Below are positions 24,497 through 35,561 of a DNA stretch of 64,000 nt, piece by piece (within the stretch, counting starts at the first letter, position 1; each line of letters starts with the position of its first letter). Under the pieces are notes generated by a model. That model had not been told where the DNA came from and made no database searches. It worked only from the letters and a program-made list of their open reading frames with translations. The position numbers were made by a program, and so were the translations under genes. The stretch comes from Macrotrachela quadricornifera (lineage: Eukaryota; Rotifera; Eurotatoria; Philodinida; Philodinidae). The stretch covers positions 123,579 through 187,578 of the forward strand of contig JAJEKB010017521.1 in NCBI GenBank assembly GCA_022393335.1, read 5' to 3'.

Positions 24497-24575
24497 AATA
24501 AACATCGGCTTTAAAAAAAATAATGACTTTTTAAAAACTGTATTCTGATCGACTTTTTAACTGCCGATGTTTATT
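24497..24575. repeat. Small inverted repeat (hairpin)
   Basis: AATAAACATCGGC (24497-24509) is exactly inverted as GCCGATGTTTATT (24563-24575), with a 53-base spacer that itself holds weaker self-complementarity (TTTTTAAA-type runs). It lies directly before the larger hairpin and may belong to the same element. Confidence 0.6.
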
Positions 24576-24591
24576 CAAATCTCAAAACAGT

Positions 24592-24890
24592 GACTCCTTT
24601 TGATGTTAAATAGTATTGAATAAAAGATTTTTCAACTATTATATATAGAAATATATCATTCATCAACACTTTTCATTTTATTTTACCTGAAATTAATAAA
24701 TTCTACAAAATTTAATTTCAACAGATGTATTATAGATGAAGATCTTCATCTATAGTTCATCTTTTGAAATATAATTTTGTATAATTTATTAATTTCAGAT
24801 AAAATAGAGTGAAAATTATTGATGAACAATATATTCTTATATATAATAGTCAAAAGATTTCGTATTCGATGCTATTAAACAAAAGAAGAC
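24592..24890. repeat. Loopless 300-bp palindrome
   Basis: Two arms of about 150 bp meet with no spacer at the exact palindrome TATAGATGAAGATCTTCATC..., centred between 24742 and 24743. The arms share blocks such as 'GAAATTAATAAATT' and 'ACTATTATATATA' with scattered mismatches and small indels. They extend outward to CTTTTGATGTTAAATAG on the left and its counterpart on the right. It is non-coding. It may be a head-to-head MITE dimer or a fold-back element. Confidence 0.8.
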
Positions 24891-25905
24891 GACGTATTTA
24901 GAGAAGTCTAAATATTGTCAATAAATCTTACTACGATTTGGTAAACCTACTTCCTAAAAACCCTGCTGTTTATATTGAAAGTTGATATGAATAGTTCATA
25001 TATTATTATGTTTCTATAGTCAAATAATGCATAACTTAAAAATTGAATATTGCTGTTCCAGTACACCATGGATGGCTTATATTTTAACTTTATTAGTTTC
25101 TCGATGGAAACGATCAAATTTTCGGATTATCATTAATTATAAATCCTTCTATTGTGAGATATTTGATGTTTAGTGAATGTTCTCATAGGATCCTCAAATT
25201 TTCAATGATATCATAGTTTGACTAGTTTCTACACAAAGCTTCACACGCAAATTCGAAGGTACGAGCCTTATGGAGTCGTTAGACGACTTCACAGATATAC
25301 GGACAAAACTGATTTAGAAAAAATGTCTGTCAACTACAAAAGGCTTATTTATTGAAAGATAAACTCATCTGAATTCTTGTCTATGCAGTCATCTTTTTCG
25401 TTGTAACGTCGTTTCAACTAGTATTTATCAGTATGCAGAAAAATATTTGTTTTCAAGTAGATGAAATTTGCTCGTCTGTCTTTCCTAAACATCATTCATT
25501 ATCCAAAATATTTTCAAATGCTAATCGATATTACTGTTACTCTGGAAAACAAATGTGAAAAATGAATTAAATAGAGAGATGCGAGTCTGCAATGAATCTT
25601 GAATGTGACCTTCGGAAGGGCTATATAGTTCTGATGATTTCGAAAAAAATTGATACTTCTGCATTAGAAAAATTTTGTCCCTTTGATCTCTACATAAAAC
25701 AAAGAATTTAAACACATCCTGAGTATATTCTATAGAAATTAGAATATGCCATAAGCGGAAATGTTATCCGCTGATATTCGCCTTAATCATCGCTTGCTTC
25801 TCTCTCTCCTGACTACTCGACACTCCATACAATAAAAAAAGGACTGTTTATGTTACATTTTGTTTGTTTCGTCGTCAAGTACAGTTCTATAATACTTATT
25901 TTTAC

Positions 25906-26286
25906 ATGTTCTCTGAGAAAGAACAATTACGAGTAATTCTTCAATCTGTTTCACGTTTTTGCGTCAAAATAATAAAATTTTTAACTGATTGTCAGATTTT
26001 AGGTTCAACTAATGTTGAAAGAATCAAGCTTGGATATGCAAAGTTCAAGCCATGCAGTACTTTTTTTTATGAAGAAAAGAACGACAAGTTTCAATTGCCT
26101 TTTCTCTGCGCGAAAAAATACTTCTTTTTCGATCTTATTCGACTGTACTATAGATTCACTCACCTGAAAATACCAATAACGCAAACACGTGCAATTGCAC
26201 CATCAGCTCACGAGCAATCGCGTTTTTCTTTGCCTACAAAAATTCTCATAGTTACAAATGTGAAGGCAGCAGAACGAAAAATTTAA
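25906..26286 (+). CDS. Doubtful small ORF, 126 residues
   Basis: This ATG ORF sits in a frame that stays open from 25864. The predicted product is Lys/Phe-rich and has no recognisable domain, signal peptide or membrane segment. Its composition is that of translated AT-rich DNA. It has no visible splice partners. I list it only because it is longer than most chance ORFs in this AT-rich gap; it may well be noise. Confidence 0.15.
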   Translation: MFSEKEQLRVILQSVSRFCVKIIKFLTDCQILGSTNVERIKLGYAKFKPCSTFFYEEKNDKFQLPFLCAKKYFFFDLIRLYYRFTHLKIPITQTRAIAPSAHEQSRFSLPTKILIVTNVKAAERKI

Positions 26287-27171
26287 AGCGATTTATTCAT
26301 TCTTTCTTTCTCTGATGACATTGAAATGAGAAATAAAACATTGTTTGATATACAGTAAAAGCAATAAAACACACGATAGATGGTGACAGTCAATAGAGTC
26401 ATATTGATTTCTGATTGATGTCATAGTATTGAAATAAGTATAGCTGATGGATGAAAAAGAGAAAATTTAACGCTTTAACCGTCAATTTTTTGAAACTAAA
26501 TGATAAACTTATCCTCCAATAAATTTTGATACACAGAACCGTAATTTATACGAAACGTCAGAACGGTAGAGAGTGTAGCACTCAATGCAAGGTATTAATT
26601 TCGATACAACATGTCAACAACGACAGAGTTAGAACGTTGTAGTGTTCATGTTTTCCTATTGATGTTGTTTTGACGAGTGTACTCATCAATAACGATTAAA
26701 GGGTTAACAATTTTTTTTTGAGAGCATGGATGTAAGTGTTATCGACAATAAGCTGATCTGGTCTATTAAAATATTTCTTGCTGACTGTAAGAGATGAAAT
26801 GGACAACATGGTATTGAGAAGCACTATTTCCAATAGAGATGCATCCATATTTTTCCAACCATTCCTGATCAAATTTACTTCGCTTCTAGAGTTTATAATC
26901 ATTGATCTAGGGCAAGGAGGAAAGTGAATGAGATCATTTCAGTGTCATGATATCAATACATCTAAGCAGTTTCTTATGCTTTTTTTTTATATACTAAATA
27001 TCTAAGGTTTGCTTCTAGAGAGAATCTATAGCTTAATGATCTCTTGTTTTCTTTCGACAATGATTTATGTACCATTGAAATGATCCTAAAGAAAATTAAA
27101 AGACAATACTAGGCACACATCTGATGATTTTACGACGACAATGATGTCCAAAGAGAATACTACACTTCTGC

Positions 27172-27646
27172 CATTATATATTTCTTTCCATGTATTCATT
27201 TGTTATTTTCCCTTTCTTTCTGGTTATATTTCAACACTTTCCATATACATATACGTTCGTTTGTCCTTATCCTTCTCTCTCTTTATTAGTCATCCTGGTT
27301 CTATCATTTTTATCTTGGTTTTTCAAATACAAGAAACTCAATATATTCCAAATTTCTCTTGTTTCTTTATTTGAACCTCACTACGTGACAATTGGCGACG
27401 AGAGTAAGATTCTTTTAAACGTCGTAATTAGAAAGAAGAATCTAACTCTTGTGGCCAATTGTCACGTAGTGAGGTTCAAATAAAGAAACAAGAGAAATTT
27501 GGAATATATTGAATTTTTTGAGAGAGAGAGAGAAGGGATAAGGACGAACGAACATATACGAATATTTATGTGTATGGGAAGTGTTGAAATATAACTAGAA
27601 AAAAAGGGAAAATAATAAATGAATACATGAAAAGAAACAACCGATT
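27172..27646. repeat. Pair of inverted LTR-like arms facing a primer-binding-site motif
   Basis: The left arm (27172-27413) and right arm (27436-27646) are inverted copies with only about 22 bp between them. Near the centre each arm reads 'CTCACTACGTGACA' followed by 'ATTGGCGACGAGAG' (left) or the diverged 'ATTGGCCACAAGAG' (right, minus strand). A terminal ..ACA followed by TGGCGACGAG is what one expects at the 3' edge of an LTR followed by a primer-binding site. The ten bases match the 3' end of a tRNA-Ser(GCT) type, as used by mag-like Gypsy elements. No gag or pol coding remains. I interpret it as two LTR fragments fused head to head. Confidence 0.6.
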
Positions 27647-27661
27647 ATTCTATATTCCAAC

Positions 27662-28594
27662 CAGAGATGCCGGATCACTCTTCTCTGGGTGAGTCCCAAG
27701 GGTCAATTTTTACCCAACTCAATTGGTTGGGAAAGCTTTTCTGTGTCAAAAAGTTTGAACCACCTACCCAATCTTCAAGTTAGTTTTTGTTATGTGATTT
27801 GGGGTTTGACCCAGAAAATCTATATTTTTAAGAAATAGTTGAAAAATATTTGCGCATTAAATATATCGTTCCAATATGGTAATAATCTGATATCCCTCAG
27901 TATTTACTCTTTAGTCAAATGACTAAATATGGTAGCCAGATAATATCATCTATTTGTTTCCTCTTCACAGACGAACTAAATTCTTAGTTCATAATTTACT
28001 TATATCTTTTGTCTTCATCACTAAAATTTCTTACTCACGTTTGTTTGAAACATATCTATCTCACATACGTCCGTGACTTTGTTTGAGATATATCTATTTC
28101 AAATTCTATAACTCAATTTTTATATAAAAAATGCGCATAAAAGCTGATAATTTTGATTTCTTTTCTTTCTTCCAATGTAAATATTCCCTGTCTTTCATTT
28201 TTGACATTTTTTCATGTCTATTGTTAATAGTATGAGTGAAAGTACTGATATAATTAATGAACCTTTTCGTTTTTTTTCATTTTTACGTGTAAATTGTATT
28301 ATGAAGATTCTAAAAGAGCGTACTACCAAACTCGTGCACAAGCGTGTGAGTGAGAGAGCGCAGTGAGAATGACAGTACTGATGTGAAGTAATGATGAGAA
28401 CAAGTGAGGATGTGGTTGAAAGGGTACGTTTTATTGCTAAACCGTCATTGGCACGCTCGTGCGCATCTTGCGTATAATCATATTATGTTTCTGAAATGCT
28501 CATAAATAATAACAAAAACTTTATTAAGAATTTACATTCACCCACCCAATGAGTTACCCATGGGTCAATAAAAAATTAAACTTCAGCATCTCTG
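27662..28594. mobile_element. 933-bp non-autonomous hAT-type transposon
   Basis: The termini CAGAGATGC (27662) and GCATCTCTG (28586-28594) are perfect inverted repeats. They are flanked by an exact 8-bp duplication, ATTCCAAC, at 27654-27661 and 28595-28602. Eight-base target duplications and CAG..CTG ends are diagnostic of the hAT superfamily. Sub-terminal GGGTCAA/TTGACCC and GGGT-rich motifs occur near both ends, as expected for transposase-binding sites. There is no ORF of transposase size, so it must have been mobilised in trans. It inserted right beside the inverted LTR pair. Confidence 0.9.
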
Positions 28595-29099
28595 ATTCCA
28601 ACACGTAATAGAAAATGTCCAAAATGATGAACATAGGGAAAAGTACTGATAACATTACTACATCACAATCGATTATTTATATACATAATATTAAAGTCAG
28701 AACGAAAAAAGAGCTACAATATAATTAATCCATATTTGAAGCAATAAAGTTGTCTAACTCATCTATTCCAAGGATGTTCGCATGTTCTAACCAAATTTAG
28801 CTGTATTGCGTAGATGAGTGTGATTTATTTCTTTAATAAATCGATAGAATTTAAAAAACATCTATGAAGTAGTCTTGATTATTTGATCATTCGATTTATT
28901 CTCTCCACTCCTCCCTACAATCGAACATCAAATTTTAGAAATTCTATGAATCTTCTTCTTGATAACATCAATCATGACGAGTGTGGTGATAGAAACAGAA
29001 CATTACGATTCACGTTTATTTTCTTTTATTACATTTAAGTGTCTCTGTATTTTTTCAGCATTGTTTTAAAAAAATCTTATAAACCGTTTTAGTTTCCCT

Positions 29100-29580
29100 T
29101 TCTTTTTTTCCTTTTCATATTTTGATAGTTGTCGCGTGTCTTATGAGAGAAATCGGGTAAGATAATTTACTTTTTACTTTTTTATTCACCATTTAGTTAT
29201 CCTGATATGATTTTACTATCTTATGACAAAAATAGAACAAGTTATTTTAATAGGCATCGTGCATTTAATAAAAGAAATCGAGAAAGTTACTTTACCTTTC
29301 TTTTTCTTCCTTCAGTCAACGCCATACTTGTTGCACATTTTATGAAAGAAAGTGAGAAAACTAGTTCCGTTCAAGAGTTTTTTTTCTCGATTTATTTACG
29401 CTCATTGTTTCCTTCTATCGTCTAAGAATAATCGATTAGATTGCTGATGTTTATTTTTCCTTTTCTGTTGTTAGTCATCGTAATAGTTGTCGTGCATTTT
29501 ATGAGAGAAATGAGATAGGAAAATTTATTTATTATTGTCCTGTTCGTTACTTAGTTACTGTGATAAATTCCTGTATTTAT
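29100..29580. repeat. Degenerate tandem repeats, about 65-85 bp unit
   Basis: A motif like ATAGTTGTCGTGCATTTTAT followed by GAGAGAAAT recurs in diverged form at 29124, 29249, 29334 and 29482. Weaker copies built around 'TTAGTTA.C.TGATA' fill in between. Spacing is irregular, so indels have accumulated. It is non-coding. Confidence 0.5.
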
Positions 29581-31519
29581 GGGGCGGATACGATGAAACG
29601 GTTTCGTTCGATGATTGTCGTGAATCTATTGGATTTTATTCATGTTTTCTAGAGGATGAAATTATAAAAAAGCAATAAATATTGTGATATTATCTCAGTC
29701 GTTAAAGAATTATTTTAGGCGTTCCTTCAACCATATAACACTGAGGAAAGCACATATACATAAAGCATAATCCAACTGTTAAGTATCACGAAACCTTTAG
29801 AAACAGTGAAAGTAAATTAGAGAACAGAATCCCATATAAGATTGCTAGAAATCCTGATCAAATGTGTGGAATGATAAGAGGATACAAATATCAACATAAA
29901 ACTCGCTTTTTCACACAGAAACATATTATGACTACTGTCGATTTGTAGATACTTGTAGATATCAGCCACCAATTATACTATTGTTATGTCAGAAGATGAC
30001 TACAAATAGCATCAGCATATTGTGCCAAAATTGCTGCATTTTTCTTATGCATTTTGACAAACAATGCAAATGGATCCAGTGAACAAGATATCTCTGGTAT
30101 ACATTACTGAGACGAGATTCATTCATCAGTGAATAATCTGTTACAACATAGTAAATACGAAAAACTCAATGAGAGATAAGCAATAATCAAGTCATATTGC
30201 GCAGTTTACATACCTCATAAATCTGTGTCAACGATATGCTTTTTCTCGATTTCAATTTATGAAAAAATCTGTGAATGAAAAACAATGAATTATTCGACTC
30301 GCTGGTACGCAACTGATTGCTGACTGAAACAGACAATTATTATGATTGCTTTGAATTGATGTATGATAAATGTATGTCATAGTGATCGAATTTAGTTGAT
30401 CAATATTCAGACAGTGACTAGAAAGTTGATATTCTGTCAAAAACTTCCATATAGAATCATATTTTTTGTGCAATGTTCGTGAAAGGAGAATAATAAGTGT
30501 TCAAGATGAATCTATTCATTTTCCAGCATCTGTTTCAAAACAAACAGAAAATAGGAATTTTTACTAATGTCGAAACAGTCTCAACTATCAGATCACTTTT
30601 GAATCGAATATATACTCAAACAGTAAACTTCAACGGATTAACAAACATGCTAGGCAAAGATATATGCTCATTACTGTACTATTGTTTTTGACATTTTCAC
30701 TCAACATATTGTGGTTCGGCTCAAATGAATATTATTAGTGAGAAACTTGGCACTGACTAGTACGTTAATGTATGAAAATAAATGGTTATTGTAAAGCAAT
30801 ATGTGGAAATGTACATCCAGAATATTGATAGACTTACGGGAACGATCCTTTGTTTATCAGTATCTAATGGTTCATAGCAAAAAGTACCTGAAGTTATTTG
30901 CGTTGGTTGTGTTGTTTGAAGTATCGAGCGATAACCTCAAATTATTGCACGCATAATAATTATAAAATGGATATCTACTTCAATATTATACTGATCGATG
31001 TTTGGATTTTTGGGCAAAAACAGATATGATTTTTTAATTAGTCATTTTGTATTTTAAATAAATTTATATCTTCAAGACAGAGCAGTGATTTATTTTGAAA
31101 CTTTAACTTGCTAGTCAGACTTAAGTAACTTAGCAATGATATTAATTTGAGTCGGATTATAATGGGTTTAGCGAAGATACAAAAAATAACCACGCAACAG
31201 TATTTTTTCCCTAGACAATCACGAGAGAGATATAATATGAAAGGGGAATTCGGCTAGTGTAGCAACCAGGGGAAAACGGCGGATGGCATATTTTCTGGAT
31301 TTTATGGCTTCTCATAAGATTTTCAGAAGATTCTGGGATTCACGCGAGATTTTTATCGTATTTCAGAGGTTTGATACAAAACCCCATAATGAGAGACAAT
31401 AGATTAAGTCATAGTAAGAAGCCAATCTGCTGTCGTTAATTGCCCAGACACATCACTTGTTATGATAGGTATCAAGCCAACTGAGACTTCATAGGGGTAT
31501 TAGTAGAATACGCTCTCAC

Positions 31520-31662
31520 CCACTCTGACCGCCGTTTCAGCCGAAGATAGTATCAATCGAGAGAGCTTAAAATTCTGCACTCGTACGAGCCCACTCTGAG
31601 CCATTACCTACAAAACATCTTTGACAAAGGAATCAAACACCGTTTTCATGAATCCACTCTGA
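31520..31662. repeat. Three spaced copies of CCACTCTGA
   Basis: The motif CCACTCTGA(C/G)CC recurs at about 31520, 31591 and 31654, each after a CA/AC-rich lead. The spacing of roughly 63-71 bp suggests an old short tandem array. Sequence between the copies is poorly conserved. Confidence 0.4.
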
Positions 31663-33628
31663 CCCACAATAGAACCTTTTGTATTGTTCATCAAGAAGAC
31701 TTACTATGCTCAGGTAAAATGAAAGCTTTCATCGCCAAACTAATAAATCTAAAATATTACTTGTCCACAGCGCATCTAGAGCAAGGTACTTAAACTTCAA
31801 TATAAAATTCCATGTTTTTGCATCGAAAATAATAGATCATCGAGATAGTTATTTATATAGCAAAAAACATATTCTCAGCTTTTTTGCCTTTACACATACT
31901 ATCGCAAGGCATTCTATGCCCTAGTCTACATGGTATCTCATAAAATTGTCATGTTTTAGGCACATTTTATTTAACAAAATCAATTTTTTAAAGTGAAATA
32001 TACAAAAATGACTTCATCGATATTAACAAAAAAAACATAGGCTTCATATCTGATTAAGTTAAATAATGTATATTGTGAATTTTTACTCAGTATTTGTAAG
32101 TTTTTTTTATGGATTTCTGAGATTTTTCGGGTTGTCCGGATTTTAATTGTATTTCAGGGATTTTTTTGAGATTTTTCAAGGATTAGTAATCCCAAAAATC
32201 CACCATTTTAACGTGGGTGAGGGTCTTAGGCTCACCTTTATCTTCACACCCTCTCCTCAAAAGAAATAGATATAAAATATCTGCATCGTTTAAATATTCA
32301 AATAAATCTCCTCACCCAGCCCAATCCAGCCGAATATATGTATATATTTTTCCATATTATAAAATGAATTTTCTGTGATTGTTTGTAGAAGCATTAAAGT
32401 AAATTTCCATGGAATTTTTTCCATAGTGATTTTGTTTGAATTTTCTGGAAATAGGCACTTGCCATGTAGTTATTTAACTCATGATCATTATGAGGACAAA
32501 TCTCTTACTTTGTTCAAATAAACCACCAAAATGATAATTAAGTTAAATCATGGAAAATTGGTTTTTTTGCAAATAAAACATACTTATAGCATTGTCGGGT
32601 CGGGCTGGGGCAAGCGGGCACAACCAACGCTTGACCTGGTATAGGCTGGGTCCACACATCAAAAATGGCCCGATTTTGAACTCTGATATGTGGCATCTTC
32701 TCATCTAATCGATGAAATTCTTGATCATCTGTATGTAGACTAGCTAACTGCATTATAGTATTAACGAACTGTGGTTGTACTTATTACATAACTAAATTCT
32801 TCCCTGAATGAGAAATTCGTTAAAACAGTGATATTGAACTGCTCCACTCTGAAAAGGACAATATATTATCGAATATTTTCAAGTTCGACAAGAGTTATGA
32901 AACCTGTAATGGTTTCTCTCGAGGACATATGGGCAAAATAATTGCTGTGAAACCATATTAAGATCCATGGGTTATAAAGAATCTCGTGCTAAAAATACGA
33001 AATTAATCCAGTCCAATACTAAATGTTCAATGTTTCATATTAAACCTTGAACGATTTGTATGTATAATAGAGAACCTTTTTATGTCTCACGAATTTTATA
33101 AGTTTGATAGCAAAGTTTTCGCCTGTATGTCTTACGGAAAAGCCATTTTAAGTTGTGCACCTTCTGTCAAACCTGAAAAGGTTTGATATTATATCTTTGC
33201 TCTTTAGACGATACTATGGGAAAATGTCGCAATCAGACAAACTATAATAGAAACTACAAAAGCAAAACGGATTTAATGCGAATTGATGAAACATTGCGAG
33301 TCGATCGTAATAGAACAAAATTTTAAGTGTTTCTCTTGCAAATCATGTACATGTGTATTTTTTATATATATGCAAACTTTTCTATTAATCACATCACATG
33401 CAATATAGATGTGTCCCTTAGGCATTCATTTATACCATTCGCAATGTACTTTTTTTATAAATTTCAAACTCATTTTAGCATGATTTACGAACAAATAAAC
33501 GAAAAATAAATCCATTAGTATATATTAATGTTCGAACTTTATGAAAAAGTGCATTTCAATTGTTTTTATCGGTGAAGCATTCAGTTCATTTCTTCGAATA
33601 CAAACGTATCAACAATATAAACTACAAT

Positions 33629-35561
33629 ATGCCGACTAGTGGAGAAACTACGACACCTTATATTCCACGCTATAATCTTTTATTTAATCAAGTAAGTTCT
33701 AGCCGAAAATAAATAGATCATGTTAATATGTTCTAACCATTAAATTCTGGCATGCAAATTTTTTAAAATTTACCTCTTTTAATCGTAAAAGTTTCATTGA
33801 AATAACGACTTCAATTTTTTTCTCCATGTTTGTACTTCTCGTGTTCAGTATATGTTACATATTTCTTGGTAGGGTGAAGTAATCGATGCGCCTCCAGTCG
33901 CTCAACAAATGACTAGTGATCAGTTTGTTGGTTTCGATTGCACACCTCCAGAAACGACACCACGATCGGTTAGTGTTAATGTGAATGATTTACAAGAAAT
34001 TAAATCTAGCAGGTATGTGCATAGTTATCATGTTATGAAGTACATCTCTTTCCGTTTCAATGTAGTAAAGGCAGTCTACTCATCAAAGTTGCTGGTGCTA
34101 TATTTGCAGTATGTGTAGTGGGGGCATGCATTGCCGTTGCCGTCGTTCTCACACAGAAAAATTCAACGACCACGACCACGACCAGTGACGAAACTACTAC
34201 AGCAACAACAGGAACCACACAAACTACAACAACTACAACGACTGACACGACGAGTGAGTATCTTCACATTAAAAATGATAAAAGAATGTAAAACGAGGAG
34301 TTTTAATTATAGCAACAGGAACATGTGCTAGTGGCTACTCCCAAACTTCAACAGGAGCATGTTACAATCTTCAAATCGATTTCAATAACTGTGGTGCATT
34401 TGGTTATGTTTGTTCTTTGAACTATACTAGTTGCTCAGCTGGTGTGTGCAGTGGTGCACCTGCTGTACAGCTTGTTGGTGCTGTTGCGATTTCTGGTTGG
34501 GGCGGTCAATTTTCAGTTGATGATGCATATGTAACAGTTGTCTTTCCAGTCAATCTCACACTGTATAATTATTCGACTAGCTCAATATCTATTACAAGCA
34601 ATGGTGTAAGTACTTATTCTCATTGATCTTTTGATAGTTTTTCTCAATTGATACACATTGAACTATCTATTTAAAAACGATTCATTTTTAACAGAGAAGC
34701 AGTCCAAGGAGTTATTCTTGTCATAGGTCTGATTCTTCATATATATTTTATGCAAGAACGTTAGTAATGATTGAAAAGATAATAGCAAAGTACAGAATAT
34801 CTTTGTGGCAGCCTCATTTGAAAAATAATCCAGTTAAACTCTACGAAAATATCTCTTTCCTAAGAACACAAAGACAATATCATCAGATTCAAAATCATAT
34901 TTTCTTATTTTTGAGAGCTTTGTCTTGGTTGTCTAAAGGATGATTAATTATATTTCGAAAGTAAAAAAAACTTTAAAAATGTATTTTTCAAAATCAACGG
35001 ATAATACTCTAGTGCATAAATGGAGTAGTACTTATATTAATCAATTATAAAAATCATACTTGGACTAAATACATAGGTCATCTGCCTTGGTGGCTGCTCA
35101 TCAGCATATTCAAACGGAAATCTTCCAGATGGACAATTCTCAGGACCAACAGCCTTTGGATATTGGGACGATCTCATGATTTATTCAGGTACTTCTCAAA
35201 CTGTTTATTACAATGTCGATGGTCCGACACCTAATCGCACAACAACCTTCGAATTTTACGAGAGTCATTACGGCGCTTCCTCTGAATACTATCACTTTCA
35301 GATTCTATTCTATGAAAATTTACCCAACTTGGTCAAATATATTTATTTCCAAGTATCTGATAATGGTACTTCAGCCACGATTGGTGTTCAGGGTGAGTCA
35401 TTCTATATATTTGTTTCTTGCATTTGGACTAATCCATTTCATTCTGATTCTTAGCCTCGACCAGCGGACCCACTATGGTTTACGCTGTCAATCAACAAAA
35501 CTCAGTGTGGAATAATATGGTACTAACATTTGACACAAATACGGGCACATTTACTGGATAG
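33629..35561 (+). CDS. Type II membrane protein with Thr-rich stalk and Cys-containing ectodomain, six exons
   Basis: Exons 33629-33691, 33873-34012, 34066-34253, 34313-34605, 35077-35392 and 35455-35561 join in frame with GT..AG introns (53-471 bp), giving 368 residues. The ATG at 33629 opens the first exon. There is no N-terminal signal; instead residues 1-72 are cytoplasmic. One hydrophobic helix (about 73-96, 'VAGAIFAVCVVGACIAVAVV') acts as signal-anchor. A Thr-rich, probably O-glycosylated stalk follows (about 98-131). The ectodomain (about 132-368) opens with a short Cys-rich region (CASGY..CYNL..CG..VCSL..C..GVC), then a beta-rich stretch with 'GYWDDLMIYSG' and several N-glycosylation sequons. 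I do not recognise the domain; a lectin-like or jelly-roll surface domain is conceivable. It is likely a cell-surface or secreted-and-cleaved protein. Confidence 0.8.

Larger units (their letters stand above)
20498..25863. other. Gene-poor tract, about 5.4 kb
   Basis: No gene could be supported; the ORFs are 78 codons or shorter. It contains a 384-bp MITE (22173-22556), a small hairpin (24497-24575) and a large loopless hairpin (24592-24890), each listed separately. The promoter and 5' UTR of the NWD gene should lie at the left edge. Confidence 0.6.
28603..33628. other. Gene-poor tract, about 5 kb
   Basis: No gene could be supported. It holds degenerate tandem repeats (29100-29580) and a spaced CCACTCTGA motif (31520-31662). 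A locally GC-richer patch at about 32590-32690 (GTCGGGTCGGGCTGGGGC...) differs in composition from its surroundings and may be a remnant of inserted DNA. Small ORFs of 73 codons or fewer are not convincing. Confidence 0.55.

Noticed and set aside
27141..27483. Two overlapping plus-strand ORFs (77 and 97 codons) that look membrane-like
   Set aside because: They are translations of the pyrimidine-rich LTR-like inverted arm, and their hydrophobicity comes from the T-rich repeat.
31244..32345. Possible 1.1-kb transposon suggested by AATTCGGCT near 31248 and AGCCGAAT near 32331
   Set aside because: The inverted match is under ten bases, there is no target duplication, and flanking similarity is too weak to separate from chance.
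32538..32753. 71-codon minus-strand ORF over the GC-richer patch
   Set aside because: It has no recognised domain and is short; the GC-rich patch alone explains the unusual composition.
34057..34248. Val-rich minus-strand ORF
   Set aside because: It is the antisense of the Thr-rich stalk exon of the type II membrane protein.
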